Made by a program: the position numbers and the translations under genes. The notes beneath the pieces are model-generated. The model ran no database searches. It was not told where the DNA came from and was given only the letters and a program-made list of their open reading frames with translations. Of a DNA stretch of 64,000 bases, positions 52,317 through 61,477 are shown in pieces; the first letter of the stretch is position 1, and every line of letters starts with the position of its first letter. This stretch comes from Actinomycetospora lutea (GTDB lineage Bacteria > Actinomycetota > Actinomycetes > Mycobacteriales > Pseudonocardiaceae): positions 124,001 to 188,000 of the forward strand of contig NZ_JAQZAL010000007.1 of NCBI RefSeq assembly GCF_028737205.1. Direction: 5' to 3'.

Positions 52317-53291
52317 TCAGGACTCAAGGAAGGCGTCGAGGATCCGGTCGGCCGCCAGGGCGGGGGTGAGCTCGCCCGCCTCGACCTCGCGCTCGAGCTC
52401 GCCGCGCATCGCCTTGACGTCCGGGTGGTCCGTGAGCCGGTCGAGGAGCCGGTCGCGGACCATCTGCCAGGTCCAGTCGACCTGCTGGCGCGCCCGCTTC
52501 TCCGCCAGGCCGCCCTCGGACTCCAGGTGCTCCTGGTGCCGCACGAGCGCCGACCACACGTCGTCGAGCCCGGTCCTCTCCGCGGCGCTGCAGGTCAGCA
52601 CGGGGACCTTCCACGTCTCCCGCTCGCCCCGCAGCATCGCCAGCGCCTGCTCGAGCTCGCGCGCGGCCCGCTTGGCCTCGCGCGCGTGGGGCCCGTCGGC
52701 CTTGTTCACCGCGATCACGTCGGCGATCTCGAGGATGCCGCGCTTGATGCCCTGCAGGGAGTCGCCGGTGCGCGCGAGGGTCAGGAAGAGGAACGAGTCG
52801 ACCATCTGCGCCACGGTCGTCTCGGACTGCCCGACGCCGACGGTCTCGACGATGACGACGTCGTGGCCCGCCGCCTCCATCACGACCATCGTCTCGCGGG
52901 TGGCCTTCGCGACCCCGCCCAGCGTGCCCGCCGTCGGCGAGGGCCGGATGAACGCGTCGTCGTCGGTGGCCAGCTCGTTCATGCGCGTCTTGTCGCCCAG
53001 GATCGAGCCGCCGCTGCGGGTCGACGACGGGTCGACGGCCAGCACCGCGACCTTCGACCCGGCCGCGGTCAGCGTGGAGCCCAGCGCGCCGATGAACGTC
53101 GACTTCCCGACCCCGGGCACCCCGGAGATGCCGATCCGCCGCGCGCCGCCCGCGTGCGGGAGCAGCTCGACGAGCAGCTCCTGGGCGGCCTCGCGGTGGT
53201 CGGGACGCGTCGACTCGACGAGCGTGATCGCCCGCCCGATCCAGAGCCGCGAGCCGGACCGGACGCCGTCGACGTACTGGTCGAGGTCCAC
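52317..53291 (-). CDS. meaB: Methylmalonyl-CoA mutase-associated GTPase MeaB
   Basis: The 324-residue G3E-family GTPase has the P-loop GVPGVGKST (residues 57-65), the switch DPSSTRSGGSILGDKTRM, the ETVGVGQSE motif and NKADG for guanine recognition. MeaB (ArgK/YgfD) loads and protects the B12 cofactor of methylmalonyl-CoA mutase. It is encoded directly after mutB with a 1-bp TAGTG overlap, the normal operon order. Confidence 0.93.
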   Translation of the reverse strand: MDLDQYVDGVRSGSRLWIGRAITLVESTRPDHREAAQELLVELLPHAGGARRIGISGVPGVGKSTFIGALGSTLTAAGSKVAVLAVDPSSTRSGGSILGDKTRMNELATDDDAFIRPSPTAGTLGGVAKATRETMVVMEAAGHDVVIVETVGVGQSETTVAQMVDSFLFLTLARTGDSLQGIKRGILEIADVIAVNKADGPHAREAKRAARELEQALAMLRGERETWKVPVLTCSAAERTGLDDVWSALVRHQEHLESEGGLAEKRARQQVDWTWQMVRDRLLDRLTDHPDVKAMRGELEREVEAGELTPALAADRILDAFLES

Positions 53292-55498
53292 TAGCCCGTG
53301 CCGTGCCCCAGCCGCTCGGACAGCGTCCCGAGCAGCTGGGTCGCGGCCTCGGCGATCACCGTGCCCGGTCCGAAGATCGCGCTGGCGCCGTTGTCGAGGA
53401 GCTCCTGGTGGTCACCGGGCGGGATGACGCCGCCCGCGACGATGAGGATCTCCTCGGCCCCGGCGTCCTTCAGCTCGTCCCGGAGCGCCGGCACCAGCGA
53501 GAGGTGCCCCGCGGCCAGCGACGACACGCCGACGACGTGCACGTCGGCCTCGACGGCCTGGCGCGCGACCTCGGCGGGCGTCTGGAACAGCGGGCCCACG
53601 TCGACGTCGAAGCCCAGGTCGGCGAACGCGGTGGCGATGACCTTCTGCCCGCGGTCGTGCCCGTCCTGGCCCATCTTCGCGACGAGGATGCGGGGCCGGC
53701 GGCCCTCGGCCTCCTCGAACCTCGCGGCGGCGGCGCGCGCCTGTTCGACGGCCGAGTTCTCGCCCACCTCGTCACGGTAGACCCCGGAGATCGTCCGGAC
53801 GTCCGAGCGGTGCCGGCCGTAGACCTCCTCGAGCGCGTCGGAGATCTCCCCGACGCTCGCCTTGGCCCGCGCGGCGTCGATGGCGAGCTTGAGCAGGTTG
53901 CCGTCGAGGTCGCCGTCCCGCGTCCCCTCCGACGCGGCGCGCGCGGCGTTCGTCAGCTGCTGCAGCGCCGAGCGGACCGCCTCGTCGTCACGGTCCTCCC
54001 GCAGCTGCTTGAGCCGCTCGACCTGCTGGCGCAGCACGTCGGCGTTGTCGACCTTGAGGACGTCGACCTCCTCGCCGGAGGTCAGCGGGTACTTGTTGAC
54101 GCCGATCAGCGGCTGGCGCCCGGAGTCGATCCGCGCCTGGGTGCGGGCGGCGGCCTCCTCGATGCGCATCTTCGGCAGGCCCTCGTCGATGGCCTGCGCC
54201 ATCCCGCCGGTCGACTCGACCTCCTGGATGTGGGTCCAGGCGCGGCCGGCGAGCTCGCGCGTCAGGCGCTCGACGTACGCCGAGCCGCCCCACGGGTCGA
54301 CGGTGCGCGTCGTGCCCGACTCCTGCTGCAGCAGCAGCTGGGTGTTCCGGGCGATGCGCGCGGAGAAGTCGGTCGGCAGCGCCAGGGCCTCGTCGAGGGC
54401 GTTGGTGTGCAGCGACTGGGTGTGGCCCTGGGTCGCGGCCATCGCCTCGACGCAGGTGCGGACGACGTTGTTGTAGACGTCCTGGGCGGTCAGCGACCAG
54501 CCGGAGGTCTGGCTGTGCGTCCGCAGCGACAGCGACTTGGGGTTCTGCGCCCCGAACGCGTGGACGAGCTTGGCCCAGAGCAGGCGCGCGGCGCGGAGCT
54601 TGGCGATCTCCATGAAGTAGTTCATGCCGATGCCCCAGAAGAACGAGAGGCGCGGCGCGAACTTGTCCACGTCGAGGCCGGCGTCGCTCCCGGCCCGCAG
54701 GTACTCCACCCCGTCGGCCAGCGTGTAGGCCAGCTCCAGGTCGGCCGAGGCCCCGGCCTCCTGGATGTGGTAGCCCGAGATGGAGATCGAGTTGAACTTC
54801 GGCATCTTCTCCGAGGTGTAGCTGAAGATGTCCGAGATGATCTGCATCGACGGCTTCGGCGGGTAGATGTAGGTGTTGCGGACCATGAACTCCTTGAGGA
54901 TGTCGTTCTGGATGGTCCCGGCCAGCTGCTCCGGCGACACCCCCTGCTCCTCGGCGGCGGCGACGTAGAGCGCCATCACCGGGAGCACGGCCCCGTTCAT
55001 GGTCATCGACACCGACATGCGGTCCAGCGGGATGCCGTCGAACAGCTGGCGCATGTCGAGGATCGAGTCGATCGACACCCCGGCCATGCCGACGTCGCCG
55101 GACACCCGCGGGTTGTCGGAGTCGTAGCCGCGGTGGGTGGGCAGGTCGAACGCGACCGACAGGCCCTTCTGCCCCGCGGCGAGGTTGCGCCGGTAGAACG
55201 CGTTCGACTCCGCCGCGGTCGAGAACCCGGCGTACTGGCGCACGGTCCACGGCTGGGTCACGTACATCGTCGGGTACGGCCCGCGCAGGTAGGGCGTGAC
55301 GCCCGGGTAGGTGCGCAGGAAGTCGAGACCCTCGAGGTCGGCCTGCGTGTAGAGCGGCTTGACGCCGATGCCCTCGGGGGTCTCCCAGACGAGGTCCTCG
55401 GCGCCCTTGCCGGTGGCCTCCTCGAGGGCGGCCTCCCAGTCGCCGGACGGGCTCTCGGGCGTGCCGAGCTCGACGTCGCCGAAGTTCGGGATGCTCAT
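53291..55498 (-). CDS. mutB: Methylmalonyl-CoA mutase large (catalytic) subunit
   Basis: The 735-residue protein has the TIM-barrel substrate domain ([54 protein letters not shown]) and a C-terminal B12-binding domain whose DxHxxG motif is GQDGHDRG with the cobalt ligand H614. It interconverts (R)-methylmalonyl-CoA and succinyl-CoA, linking propionate or odd-chain and branched substrates to the TCA cycle or supplying methylmalonyl-CoA. It overlaps mutA by ATGA and meaB by one base. Confidence 0.95.
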   Translation of the reverse strand: MSIPNFGDVELGTPESPSGDWEAALEEATGKGAEDLVWETPEGIGVKPLYTQADLEGLDFLRTYPGVTPYLRGPYPTMYVTQPWTVRQYAGFSTAAESNAFYRRNLAAGQKGLSVAFDLPTHRGYDSDNPRVSGDVGMAGVSIDSILDMRQLFDGIPLDRMSVSMTMNGAVLPVMALYVAAAEEQGVSPEQLAGTIQNDILKEFMVRNTYIYPPKPSMQIISDIFSYTSEKMPKFNSISISGYHIQEAGASADLELAYTLADGVEYLRAGSDAGLDVDKFAPRLSFFWGIGMNYFMEIAKLRAARLLWAKLVHAFGAQNPKSLSLRTHSQTSGWSLTAQDVYNNVVRTCVEAMAATQGHTQSLHTNALDEALALPTDFSARIARNTQLLLQQESGTTRTVDPWGGSAYVERLTRELAGRAWTHIQEVESTGGMAQAIDEGLPKMRIEEAAARTQARIDSGRQPLIGVNKYPLTSGEEVDVLKVDNADVLRQQVERLKQLREDRDDEAVRSALQQLTNAARAASEGTRDGDLDGNLLKLAIDAARAKASVGEISDALEEVYGRHRSDVRTISGVYRDEVGENSAVEQARAAAARFEEAEGRRPRILVAKMGQDGHDRGQKVIATAFADLGFDVDVGPLFQTPAEVARQAVEADVHVVGVSSLAAGHLSLVPALRDELKDAGAEEILIVAGGVIPPGDHQELLDNGASAIFGPGTVIAEAATQLLGTLSERLGHGTG

Positions 55499-57441
55499 CG
55501 GACCTCTCCCGTCTTCCTCGTGGCAAGGGCCTCGAGCGTGTCGCGGAGGACGGCCGCGGCGTCGCACCCGGCGTACAGGGTGCCGTCGACGCCCTCGACG
55601 TCCTTCTTCCCCGCCAGCAGGATGCGCGTCGCCCCGGCCTCGCGCAGGGCGGCCGCGACGTCGGCGGCGTGCTGGTCGTAGAGCTCGTCCGACGACGCGA
55701 TGACCGCGACCGGCGTCCCGGCCTCGCGGAACCCCGCGGCGATCTCCTGCGGGTCGGTGCCGCCGGGCCCGTCGGTGGTGGCCACACCCCCGGCGCCGAA
55801 CAGGTTCGCGGTGAACGAGACACGGGCGGTGTACTCGGCGAGCCTGCCGAGGGTGGCGAGGAAGACCGTCGGCCTCGTGTCGGCCTCGTCCGCGCGGTCG
55901 CGCAGCTCCTCGAAGACCTGCGCGTAGCGGCGCCGCGGCAGGCCGCCCTCGTGCTCGGCGATCGGGAGCGGGTCGCGGACGGGCAGCTCCTCGTGGAGGT
56001 TCGGGAACTCGCTGACGCCGGTGATCGGGTCCTTGCGGCGGGCGATCCGCGTGGCCCGCTGCTCCCAGGTGGCGTCGAGGCGGGCGAGCAGGCTCCCCCT
56101 ATCGGCGTGCAGTGTTGGATCGAGCACCGCCTCGATGCCGCCGTCGCGCTCGATGCGCGTGAACTCCTCCCACGCGGCGTGGGCCAGCGCGTCGGTGAGC
56201 GACTCGACGTACCAGGAGCCCCCGGCCGGATCGATGACGTGCGCGAGGTGCGACTCCTCGAGCAGCAGCGTCTGGGTGTTGCGCGCGAGGCGCCGGGCGG
56301 CCTCGTCGGGGCGCCCCAGCTCGCTGTCGAAGGGCAGGACCGTGACCGCGCCCGCCCCGCCGAGCCCGGCGCCCACGGCCGCGACGGTGGTGCGCAGCAT
56401 GTTCACCCACGGGTCGCGACGGGTGATCATGGCCGGGCTCGTGACGGCGTGCTGCTCCATGGCCCGCGCGCTCTCCGACGCCCCCGACACGGAGCCGATC
56501 CGCTCCCAGCACCGGCGCGCCGCGCGGAGCTTGGCGAGCGTCGCGAACTGGTCGGCGGTGGCGGCCACGCGGAACTCGATCCGCGCGAACGCCTCGTCGG
56601 TGCTCAGCCCGGCCCCGGTGAGCAGGCGCAGCGCGTGCACCCCGGCGGCCAGCGCGGCGCCGAGCTCCTGAGCGTCGCTGCCGCCCGCGCGGTGGTAGGG
56701 CAGGGCGTCCGCGACGACCGTGCGCAGCTGGGGGTGGCCCTGCGCGGCGACCCTGCTGTGCTCGACGAGGGCGTCGCGGTACGCGTCGTCGAGCGGCGCG
56801 CCGCCCTGCGTCCGGTCGAGCAGCGGGTCGTAGCCGAGCGACCCCCCGATGGCCCCGGACCCGGCCTGCTCGGCGAAGCGCAGGAGCGCGGCGGCGGCGT
56901 CCGGGGTGTCGCGGCCGGCCTCGAGAGCGATCGGCGCGAGGTCGACGAACACGCCCTCGAGCAGGGTCGGCAGCGCGTCGACGGCCGGGCCGCCGGCGTC
57001 GCCGAGCACCAGCCAGAGCGACGACACGCCGTTCTCCAGCTCGGCCATGAGGACGTCGTGGGCCGCACCGAGGTCGGCGTCGCGCGCGAAGGCGTGGCGC
57101 TGACGGACCAGCCACCCCTCGGCGACCTGGCCCTCCGGCCGCGCGCCGCGCACGAACGGCGGCAGACCCGGCACCCCGGTGTCGACGTCCGGCGCGTCCT
57201 CGGCGGCGTAGAGCCCGGCGATCGTGATGCCGTCGTCGGTGACGGTCGCGAGCGCGGCCTCGGCCTCCTCGGGCGAGACCTCGCGGCCCGACTTCGCCAG
57301 CACCCCGGCGACCAGCTCGCGCCACTGCTCGCGCGTCGGGGCCTCGAACTCCCCGGCCAGGGTGAGCTCCTCCGGGGCCTCGTCGTCCAGCTGGGCAGAG
57401 GGGTCCAGCTCCGCTGCGCTCCGTGTCCCGCCCGATGTCAT
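55495..57441 (-). CDS. mutA: Methylmalonyl-CoA mutase small subunit
   Basis: The 648-residue protein is homologous to MutB along its length but lacks the DxHxxG cobalt-binding motif (the corresponding loop reads [15 protein letters not shown]) and several substrate contacts, as expected for the non-catalytic subunit. [20 protein letters not shown] and [19 protein letters not shown] are characteristic. The ATG at 57441 is followed by a copy of the dispersed GACACGGAGCGCAGCGG element, so residues about 5-13 (GTRSAAELD) derive from it. The homologous part begins around LTLAGEFE, residue 25. Confidence 0.92.
   Translation of the reverse strand: MTSGGTRSAAELDPSAQLDDEAPEELTLAGEFEAPTREQWRELVAGVLAKSGREVSPEEAEAALATVTDDGITIAGLYAAEDAPDVDTGVPGLPPFVRGARPEGQVAEGWLVRQRHAFARDADLGAAHDVLMAELENGVSSLWLVLGDAGGPAVDALPTLLEGVFVDLAPIALEAGRDTPDAAAALLRFAEQAGSGAIGGSLGYDPLLDRTQGGAPLDDAYRDALVEHSRVAAQGHPQLRTVVADALPYHRAGGSDAQELGAALAAGVHALRLLTGAGLSTDEAFARIEFRVAATADQFATLAKLRAARRCWERIGSVSGASESARAMEQHAVTSPAMITRRDPWVNMLRTTVAAVGAGLGGAGAVTVLPFDSELGRPDEAARRLARNTQTLLLEESHLAHVIDPAGGSWYVESLTDALAHAAWEEFTRIERDGGIEAVLDPTLHADRGSLLARLDATWEQRATRIARRKDPITGVSEFPNLHEELPVRDPLPIAEHEGGLPRRRYAQVFEELRDRADEADTRPTVFLATLGRLAEYTARVSFTANLFGAGGVATTDGPGGTDPQEIAAGFREAGTPVAVIASSDELYDQHAADVAAALREAGATRILLAGKKDVEGVDGTLYAGCDAAAVLRDTLEALATRKTGEVR
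57404..57427 (-). repeat. Dispersed GGAGCGAAGCGGAGC-type element at the start of mutA
   Basis: On the minus strand GACACGGAGCGCAGCGGAGC plus TGGA matches 23 of 24 bases of the tandem repeat units at 18687 and 18725. Here it is inside the coding region right after the ATG rather than upstream of it. Confidence 0.7.
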
Positions 57442-57562
57442 ACGCCGGATCGTAGAACGGTCGCTACCGACTGTTTCCCCACCGTGCGACAGGCCACCGG
57501 AGCGGGCGAGCGGAATCGTTCGAGATGGGCGGGTGCGCCGGGGCGGCGCGCGGGCGCTGGTC

Positions 57563-58123
57563 CTAAGCGCGCATGTGGACGCGCTCGCCCTGGCGCCCGA
57601 AGAGCGCGAGCTCGACGGGCCCGCCGCCGGTGGTGCCGAGCCAGTGCGGGCGGCGGGTGTCGATCTCGGTGGCCTCGCCGTGGCGCAGCAGGAGGTCGGC
57701 GTCACCGTTGATCACCCGGAGCCGCCCGGCCAGCACGTAGACCCACTCCCAGCCCTGGTGGGTCGGGAGCTCGGCCGGCGGGGTGTTCCGGGCCGGGGAG
57801 AAGACGAACTTGTACGCCGCCGGCTGTCCGGGGCTGCGCGAGAGCCGGTACATGACGGTGTCCTCGGTGCGCGAGACCGGCGCGTCCCGGGCCGGCGTCG
57901 CCTCGCGGATGCCGATCAGCTCGTCGATCCCGGTGCCGTAGACCGTGGCGAGCGGGAGCAGCAGCTCGAGGGTGGCGCGCCGGCCGCCGTGCTCGAGGCG
58001 CGAGAGGGTGCTGGTGGAGATCCCGGTGCGCTCCGAGAGCTCGGCGAGCCCGAGCCCCTCGCGGCGGCGGCGGGTCGCGAGGCGGGCCCCGAGGTCGTCG
58101 AGCACGTCGTTCACGGTTGCCAT
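57563..58123 (-). CDS. XRE-family regulator with cupin domain
   Basis: The 186-residue protein has an N-terminal HTH_3 (about residues 8-65, LGLAELSERTGISTSTLSRLE) and a C-terminal cupin_2 domain (about 110-180, HQGWEWVYVLAGRLRVINGD; RRPHWLGTT). Such regulators sense small ligands or redox state. The ATG is inside the perfect palindrome TTGCCA-N3-TGGCAA, so it likely represses itself and the divergent thioredoxin-reductase-like gene 50 bp away. The transcript may be leaderless. Confidence 0.85.
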   Translation of the reverse strand: MATVNDVLDDLGARLATRRRREGLGLAELSERTGISTSTLSRLEHGGRRATLELLLPLATVYGTGIDELIGIREATPARDAPVSRTEDTVMYRLSRSPGQPAAYKFVFSPARNTPPAELPTHQGWEWVYVLAGRLRVINGDADLLLRHGEATEIDTRRPHWLGTTGGGPVELALFGRQGERVHMRA

Positions 58124-58131
58124 ACTGGCAA
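58117..58131. promoter_or_regulatory. Palindrome TTGCCA-N3-TGGCAA overlapping the XRE start codon
   Basis: Perfect 6-base arms at 58117-58122 and 58126-58131 include the ATG of the minus-strand XRE gene (58123-58121). It lies between divergent genes and is a strong candidate for the XRE operator. Confidence 0.55.
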
Positions 58132-58172
58132 ATTCCCTCGCCGGGCGTCCTCTCGCGTCGCACTGTGGGGCC

Positions 58173-59129
58173 ATGACCGACGAACCCCTCGACGTCCTCG
58201 TCCTCGGGGGCGGCGCGGCCGGCCTGTCCGGCGCGCTGACCCTCGCCCGTTCCCGCCGCTCGGTGCTCGTGCTCGACGCCGGCGAGCCCCGCAACGCCCC
58301 GGCCGCCGGGGTGCACGCGTTCCTCACCCGCGACGGCCTGCCGCCCGCCGAGCTCGTGCGCCTCGGGCGCGCGGAGGTCGAGTCGTACGGCGGGCGCATC
58401 CGCGCCGGCACGGCCGTGGCGGCCCGGCGCGTCGGCGACCTGTTCGCCGTGGACACCGCCGACGGCGACACGCTGCACGCGCGCCGGCTGCTCGTCGCCA
58501 CCGGGCTGGTCGACGAGCTGCCCGACCTGCCCGGCGTCCGCGAGCTGTGGGGTCGCGACGTGCTGCACTGCCCGTACTGCCACGGGTGGGAGGTGCGCGA
58601 CCGGGCAGTGGCCGTCCTCGGCACCGGACCGAACAGCCTGCACCAGGTCAAGCTCTTCTCCCAGCTCACCGACGACCTCGTCTACCTCCGCCACCACGGT
58701 CCGGCCCTGACCGCCGACGAGGCCGAGCAGCTCGCGGCGCTCGACGTCGCCGTGATCGACGAGGAGGTGACGGGCCTCGAGATCGCCGACGGACGCCTGG
58801 TCGGCGCGCGCCTGTCCGACGGCCGGGTCGTGGCACGCCAGGCCCTCGTCGTCGGACCGCGGTTCGTCGCGCGCAGCGCGCTGCTCGAGGAGCTCGGGGT
58901 CGAGGTCGCCGACCACCCCCTCGGCGGGCGCTACGTCACCACCGCCGACACGACCGGGCGCACGCCCGTGCCGGGGGTCTGGGTGGCGGGCAACGTCACC
59001 GACCTCTCGGCCCAGGTCGTCGCCGCGGCCGCCGAGGGCACGATGGCCGGGGCCCGCCTGAACGCCGACCTCGTCGAGGAGGACATCGCGCGGGCCGTCG
59101 CCCGTCACCGGGAGGGAGTCCCCGCATGA
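58173..59129 (+). CDS. Thioredoxin-reductase-like NAD(P)/FAD oxidoreductase
   Basis: The 318-residue protein has the FAD site VLVLGGGAAGLSGALTLA (about residues 8-25), the redox pair C133-P-Y-C136 in LHCPYCHGWE, an NAD(P) site AVLGTGPNSLHQ and the C-terminal VWVAGNVTDLSAQVV. The HCPYCHG form is typical of the TrxB-like proteins found with XRE regulators and methyltransferases in actinobacteria, and differs from the CATC protein at 35836-36663. The partner thiol protein is unknown. It is divergent from the XRE gene and co-translated with the methyltransferase. Confidence 0.85.
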   Translation: MTDEPLDVLVLGGGAAGLSGALTLARSRRSVLVLDAGEPRNAPAAGVHAFLTRDGLPPAELVRLGRAEVESYGGRIRAGTAVAARRVGDLFAVDTADGDTLHARRLLVATGLVDELPDLPGVRELWGRDVLHCPYCHGWEVRDRAVAVLGTGPNSLHQVKLFSQLTDDLVYLRHHGPALTADEAEQLAALDVAVIDEEVTGLEIADGRLVGARLSDGRVVARQALVVGPRFVARSALLEELGVEVADHPLGGRYVTTADTTGRTPVPGVWVAGNVTDLSAQVVAAAAEGTMAGARLNADLVEEDIARAVARHREGVPA

Positions 59130-59761
59130 CCGCACCCGAGCAGTTCACCGCCGCCTTCTGGGACGAGCGCTACGGGAGCAGCGAGAAGATCTGGAGCGGC
59201 GAGCCGAACGCCGTGCTCGTCCAGGAGGTCGCCGACCTCGCGCCCGGCACGGCGCTCGACGTCGGCAGCGGCGAGGGCGGCGACGCCATCTGGCTCGCCG
59301 CGCGCGGCTGGACGGTGACCGCGATCGACGTCTCGCGCGTCGGGCTCGAGCGGGTCGCGGCCCGCGCCGCGGCCGAGGGGCTGGGCGAGCGGGTGGCGAC
59401 GGCGCTGGTGGACGTCTTCGCCGACCCGATCCCGGGCCCCCAGGACCTCGTCACCGCACACTTCCTGCAGCTGCCCGCCGACGTGCGCCCGCGGATCCTC
59501 TCGGCGCTGGCCGGCGCCGTCGCGCCGGGCGGGCGGCTGCTGCTCGTCGGGCACGACCCCGAGGGCATGCCCGAGGAGTTCGCGGGCCACCACCCGCCGG
59601 AGATGTTCGCGACGGCCGACCAGCTGGTCGCCGAGCTCGCCGAGGCGCTCGACGGCTGGACGATCGAGGTCGCCGAGCGCCGCGCACGCACCGGCGTCCA
59701 GCCCGACGGACGCCCGGGCTTCCCCTACGACGCCGTCCTGCGCGCCCGCCGCCCCTTGTGA
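59126..59761 (+). CDS. Class I SAM-dependent methyltransferase (TehB/TPMT-like)
   Basis: The 211-residue protein starts with FWDERYGSSEKIWSGEPNAVL, a start typical of thiol or tellurite/selenite methyltransferase-like enzymes, then motif I TALDVGSGEGGDAIWLAARG (about residues 42-61) and AIDVSRVGLERV. It overlaps the thioredoxin-reductase-like gene by ATGA, so a joint role in thiol or metalloid detoxification is plausible but unproven. Its TGA stop lies within the palindromic repeat at 59757. Confidence 0.8.
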   Translation: MTAPEQFTAAFWDERYGSSEKIWSGEPNAVLVQEVADLAPGTALDVGSGEGGDAIWLAARGWTVTAIDVSRVGLERVAARAAAEGLGERVATALVDVFADPIPGPQDLVTAHFLQLPADVRPRILSALAGAVAPGGRLLLVGHDPEGMPEEFAGHHPPEMFATADQLVAELAEALDGWTIEVAERRARTGVQPDGRPGFPYDAVLRARRPL

Positions 59762-59798
59762 GCGAAACTCCCGGCTATAGCCGGGAATCTCGCTCACA
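59757..59798. repeat. 42-bp palindrome, copy 2; bidirectional terminator between convergent genes
   Basis: The element TGTGAGCGA...CTATAG...TCGCTCACA is a near-copy of the palindrome at 33301-33344. It has two mismatched positions as plus-strand RNA, which become G-U pairs in minus-strand RNA, so the minus transcript folds completely. It contains the stop of the methyltransferase gene and lies 3 bp from the stop of the convergent synthetase gene. Confidence 0.85.
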
Positions 59799-59801
59799 TG
59801 C

Positions 59802-61229
59802 CTAGAGGCGCGCCTTCTGGACCTTGCCCATCGCGTTGCGGGGCAGGGCGTCGACGACGCGGACCTCGCGGGGGCGCTTGTGGGCCGAGAGGCGGTCGGC
59901 GACGAAGGCGATGACCTCGTCGGGGTCGACGGGCTCGCCGGTGACCACGACGTGGGCGACGATCCGCTGGCCGAGGTCGTCGTCGGGCTCGCCGACCACC
60001 GCCGCCTCGCTGATGCCGACGTGCTCGAGCAGCGCGGTCTCGATCTCGCCGGCGCCGACGCGGTAGCCACCGGTCTTGATGAGGTCGACCGAGCGCCGGC
60101 CGACGATCCGGTGGTAGCCGCCGGCGTCGATCACCGCGGCGTCGCCGGTGCGGAACCAGCCGTCGTCGGTCCAGGTCGCCGCCGTCGCCTCGGGGCGCCC
60201 GAGGTAGCCGTCGAAGAGGCCGGGACCCTGCAGCTGGAGCTCGCCGATCGTCTCGCCGTCGTGCGGGAGCAGCTCGCCCTCGGACTCCTCGTCGGTCGAG
60301 ACCAGCCGCGTGCGCACGCCGGCGACCGGCTGCCCGACCCAGCCCGGACGGCGCTCGCCGTCGGCACGGACCGACAGCGTGATCATGGTCTCGCTCATCC
60401 CGTAGCGCTCGACCGGCGCCTGACCGGTGAGCTCGAGCAGCCGCTCGAACACCGGCACCGGCAGCGGCGCGCTGCCGGACACGAGCAGGCGCGCCGGGCG
60501 CAGGGCGGCGGCGGACTGCGGGTCGGCGGCGATGCGCGACCAGATCGTCGGGACCCCGAACAGCAGGCTCGCGCCGTGGTCGCGGACGGCCGCCGCGTAC
60601 GACTCGGGTTTCGGGCGCCCGACGTGCACGAGCCGCGACCCGATCCGCAGCGCGCCGAACACGCCGAGCCCGAGCCCGTGCACGTGGAACAGGGGCAGGC
60701 CGTGGGCGAGGGTGTCCTCCGCGGTCCACCCCCATGCGTCGGCGAGCCCGTCGAGCCCGGCGGCCATCGCCTCCCGGGAGAGCAGCACGCCCTTGGGTGC
60801 GCCGGTGGTGCCCGAGGTGTAGAGGATCAGCGCCGCGCCGTCGTTCGGGGCCTCGCGGGCGGCGTCGCCGCTGCGCCGGGTGATGTCGACCCGGCGCACC
60901 GGCAGGGTGACCTCCGGCGGCCGCTCGCCGATCCACAGCGAGGCCCCCGAGTCGGTGAGCACGTGGCCGCGCTCGCCCGGCCCGGTGTCGGGCGGCACCG
61001 GGACGACGGGCACGCCGGCGAGCAGCGCGCCGACCATCGCGACCACCGTCTGCGCGGTCGGCTCGGCGAACACCGCGACGGGCCCCTCGTCGGCCCGGTC
61101 GGCGATCTGGTCGGCGACGACGGCCGCCGCGCCGAGCAGCTCGGGCCCGGACATCGCGACGTCGCCGACCCGGATCGCCTCGGGGTCGTCGAGTCCGCCG
61201 TCGAGCAGCGCAGCGAGCAGCGTCGTCAT
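59802..61229 (-). CDS. fadD36: Acyl-CoA synthetase, FadD36/MatB-like
   Basis: The 475-residue ANL-superfamily enzyme has the P-loop ILYTSGTTGAPKG (about residues 134-146), HGLPLFHVHGLGLGVFG, PVERYGMSETMITLS and RTGDAAVID, with the C-terminal hinge IVGRRSVDLIKTGGYRVGAG and the catalytic Lys in NAMGKVQKARL. Length and motifs match mycobacterial FadD36 and the short malonyl-CoA synthetase MatB group, so a short dicarboxylate or branched acid is the likely substrate. ATG at 61229 was chosen by comparison with that family; two further ATGs (61238, 61241) are close upstream. Confidence 0.8.
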   Translation of the reverse strand: MTTLLAALLDGGLDDPEAIRVGDVAMSGPELLGAAAVVADQIADRADEGPVAVFAEPTAQTVVAMVGALLAGVPVVPVPPDTGPGERGHVLTDSGASLWIGERPPEVTLPVRRVDITRRSGDAAREAPNDGAALILYTSGTTGAPKGVLLSREAMAAGLDGLADAWGWTAEDTLAHGLPLFHVHGLGLGVFGALRIGSRLVHVGRPKPESYAAAVRDHGASLLFGVPTIWSRIAADPQSAAALRPARLLVSGSAPLPVPVFERLLELTGQAPVERYGMSETMITLSVRADGERRPGWVGQPVAGVRTRLVSTDEESEGELLPHDGETIGELQLQGPGLFDGYLGRPEATAATWTDDGWFRTGDAAVIDAGGYHRIVGRRSVDLIKTGGYRVGAGEIETALLEHVGISEAAVVGEPDDDLGQRIVAHVVVTGEPVDPDEVIAFVADRLSAHKRPREVRVVDALPRNAMGKVQKARL

Positions 61230-61265
61230 GGCGCCCATCATGGGCACCGCTGCCCGGCGCCGCGC

Positions 61266-61376
61266 GACTACCCCTGCGTCAGGAGCCCGTCGACGATCAC
61301 CCGCAGCTTCCAGGCGGCGCGCGCGTCGCCCCCGCCGGCGGTCAGCAGCGGGCGCAGCGCGGTGATCGTCGCGCGT
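61266..61376 (-). pseudogene. Possible C-terminal remnant of a regulator gene
   Basis: Reading towards the TAG at 61268-61266, the last codons give AWKLRVIVDGLLTQG, which looks like the end of a TetR-type protein. The preceding ITALRPLLTAGGGDARA is in another frame, with the shift inside a CG-dinucleotide run. No start or upstream part is present. This is a low-confidence call. Confidence 0.3.
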
Positions 61377-61380
61377 GCCG

Positions 61381-61470
61381 CAGCCGGTGCACGACGTCGA
61401 GCCGCTGCTCGACAAGCCCGGCCGCACCTTCGCGCAGTGGGCCCACGAGCACCGGGCCGCCTTCCTCTGA
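61381..61470 (+). pseudogene. C-terminal remnant of an NmrA/SDR-like gene
   Basis: The open frame QPVHDVEPLLDKPGRTFAQW plus AHEHRAAFL ends at TGA 61468-61470. The RTFxxWAxEHxAAF ending is common at the C-terminus of NAD(P)H-binding NmrA-like proteins. No 5' part exists. It is back to back with the remnant at 61266-61376, as if one deletion had removed the 5' halves of two divergent genes. Confidence 0.5.
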
Positions 61471-61477
61471 GCCCGCC

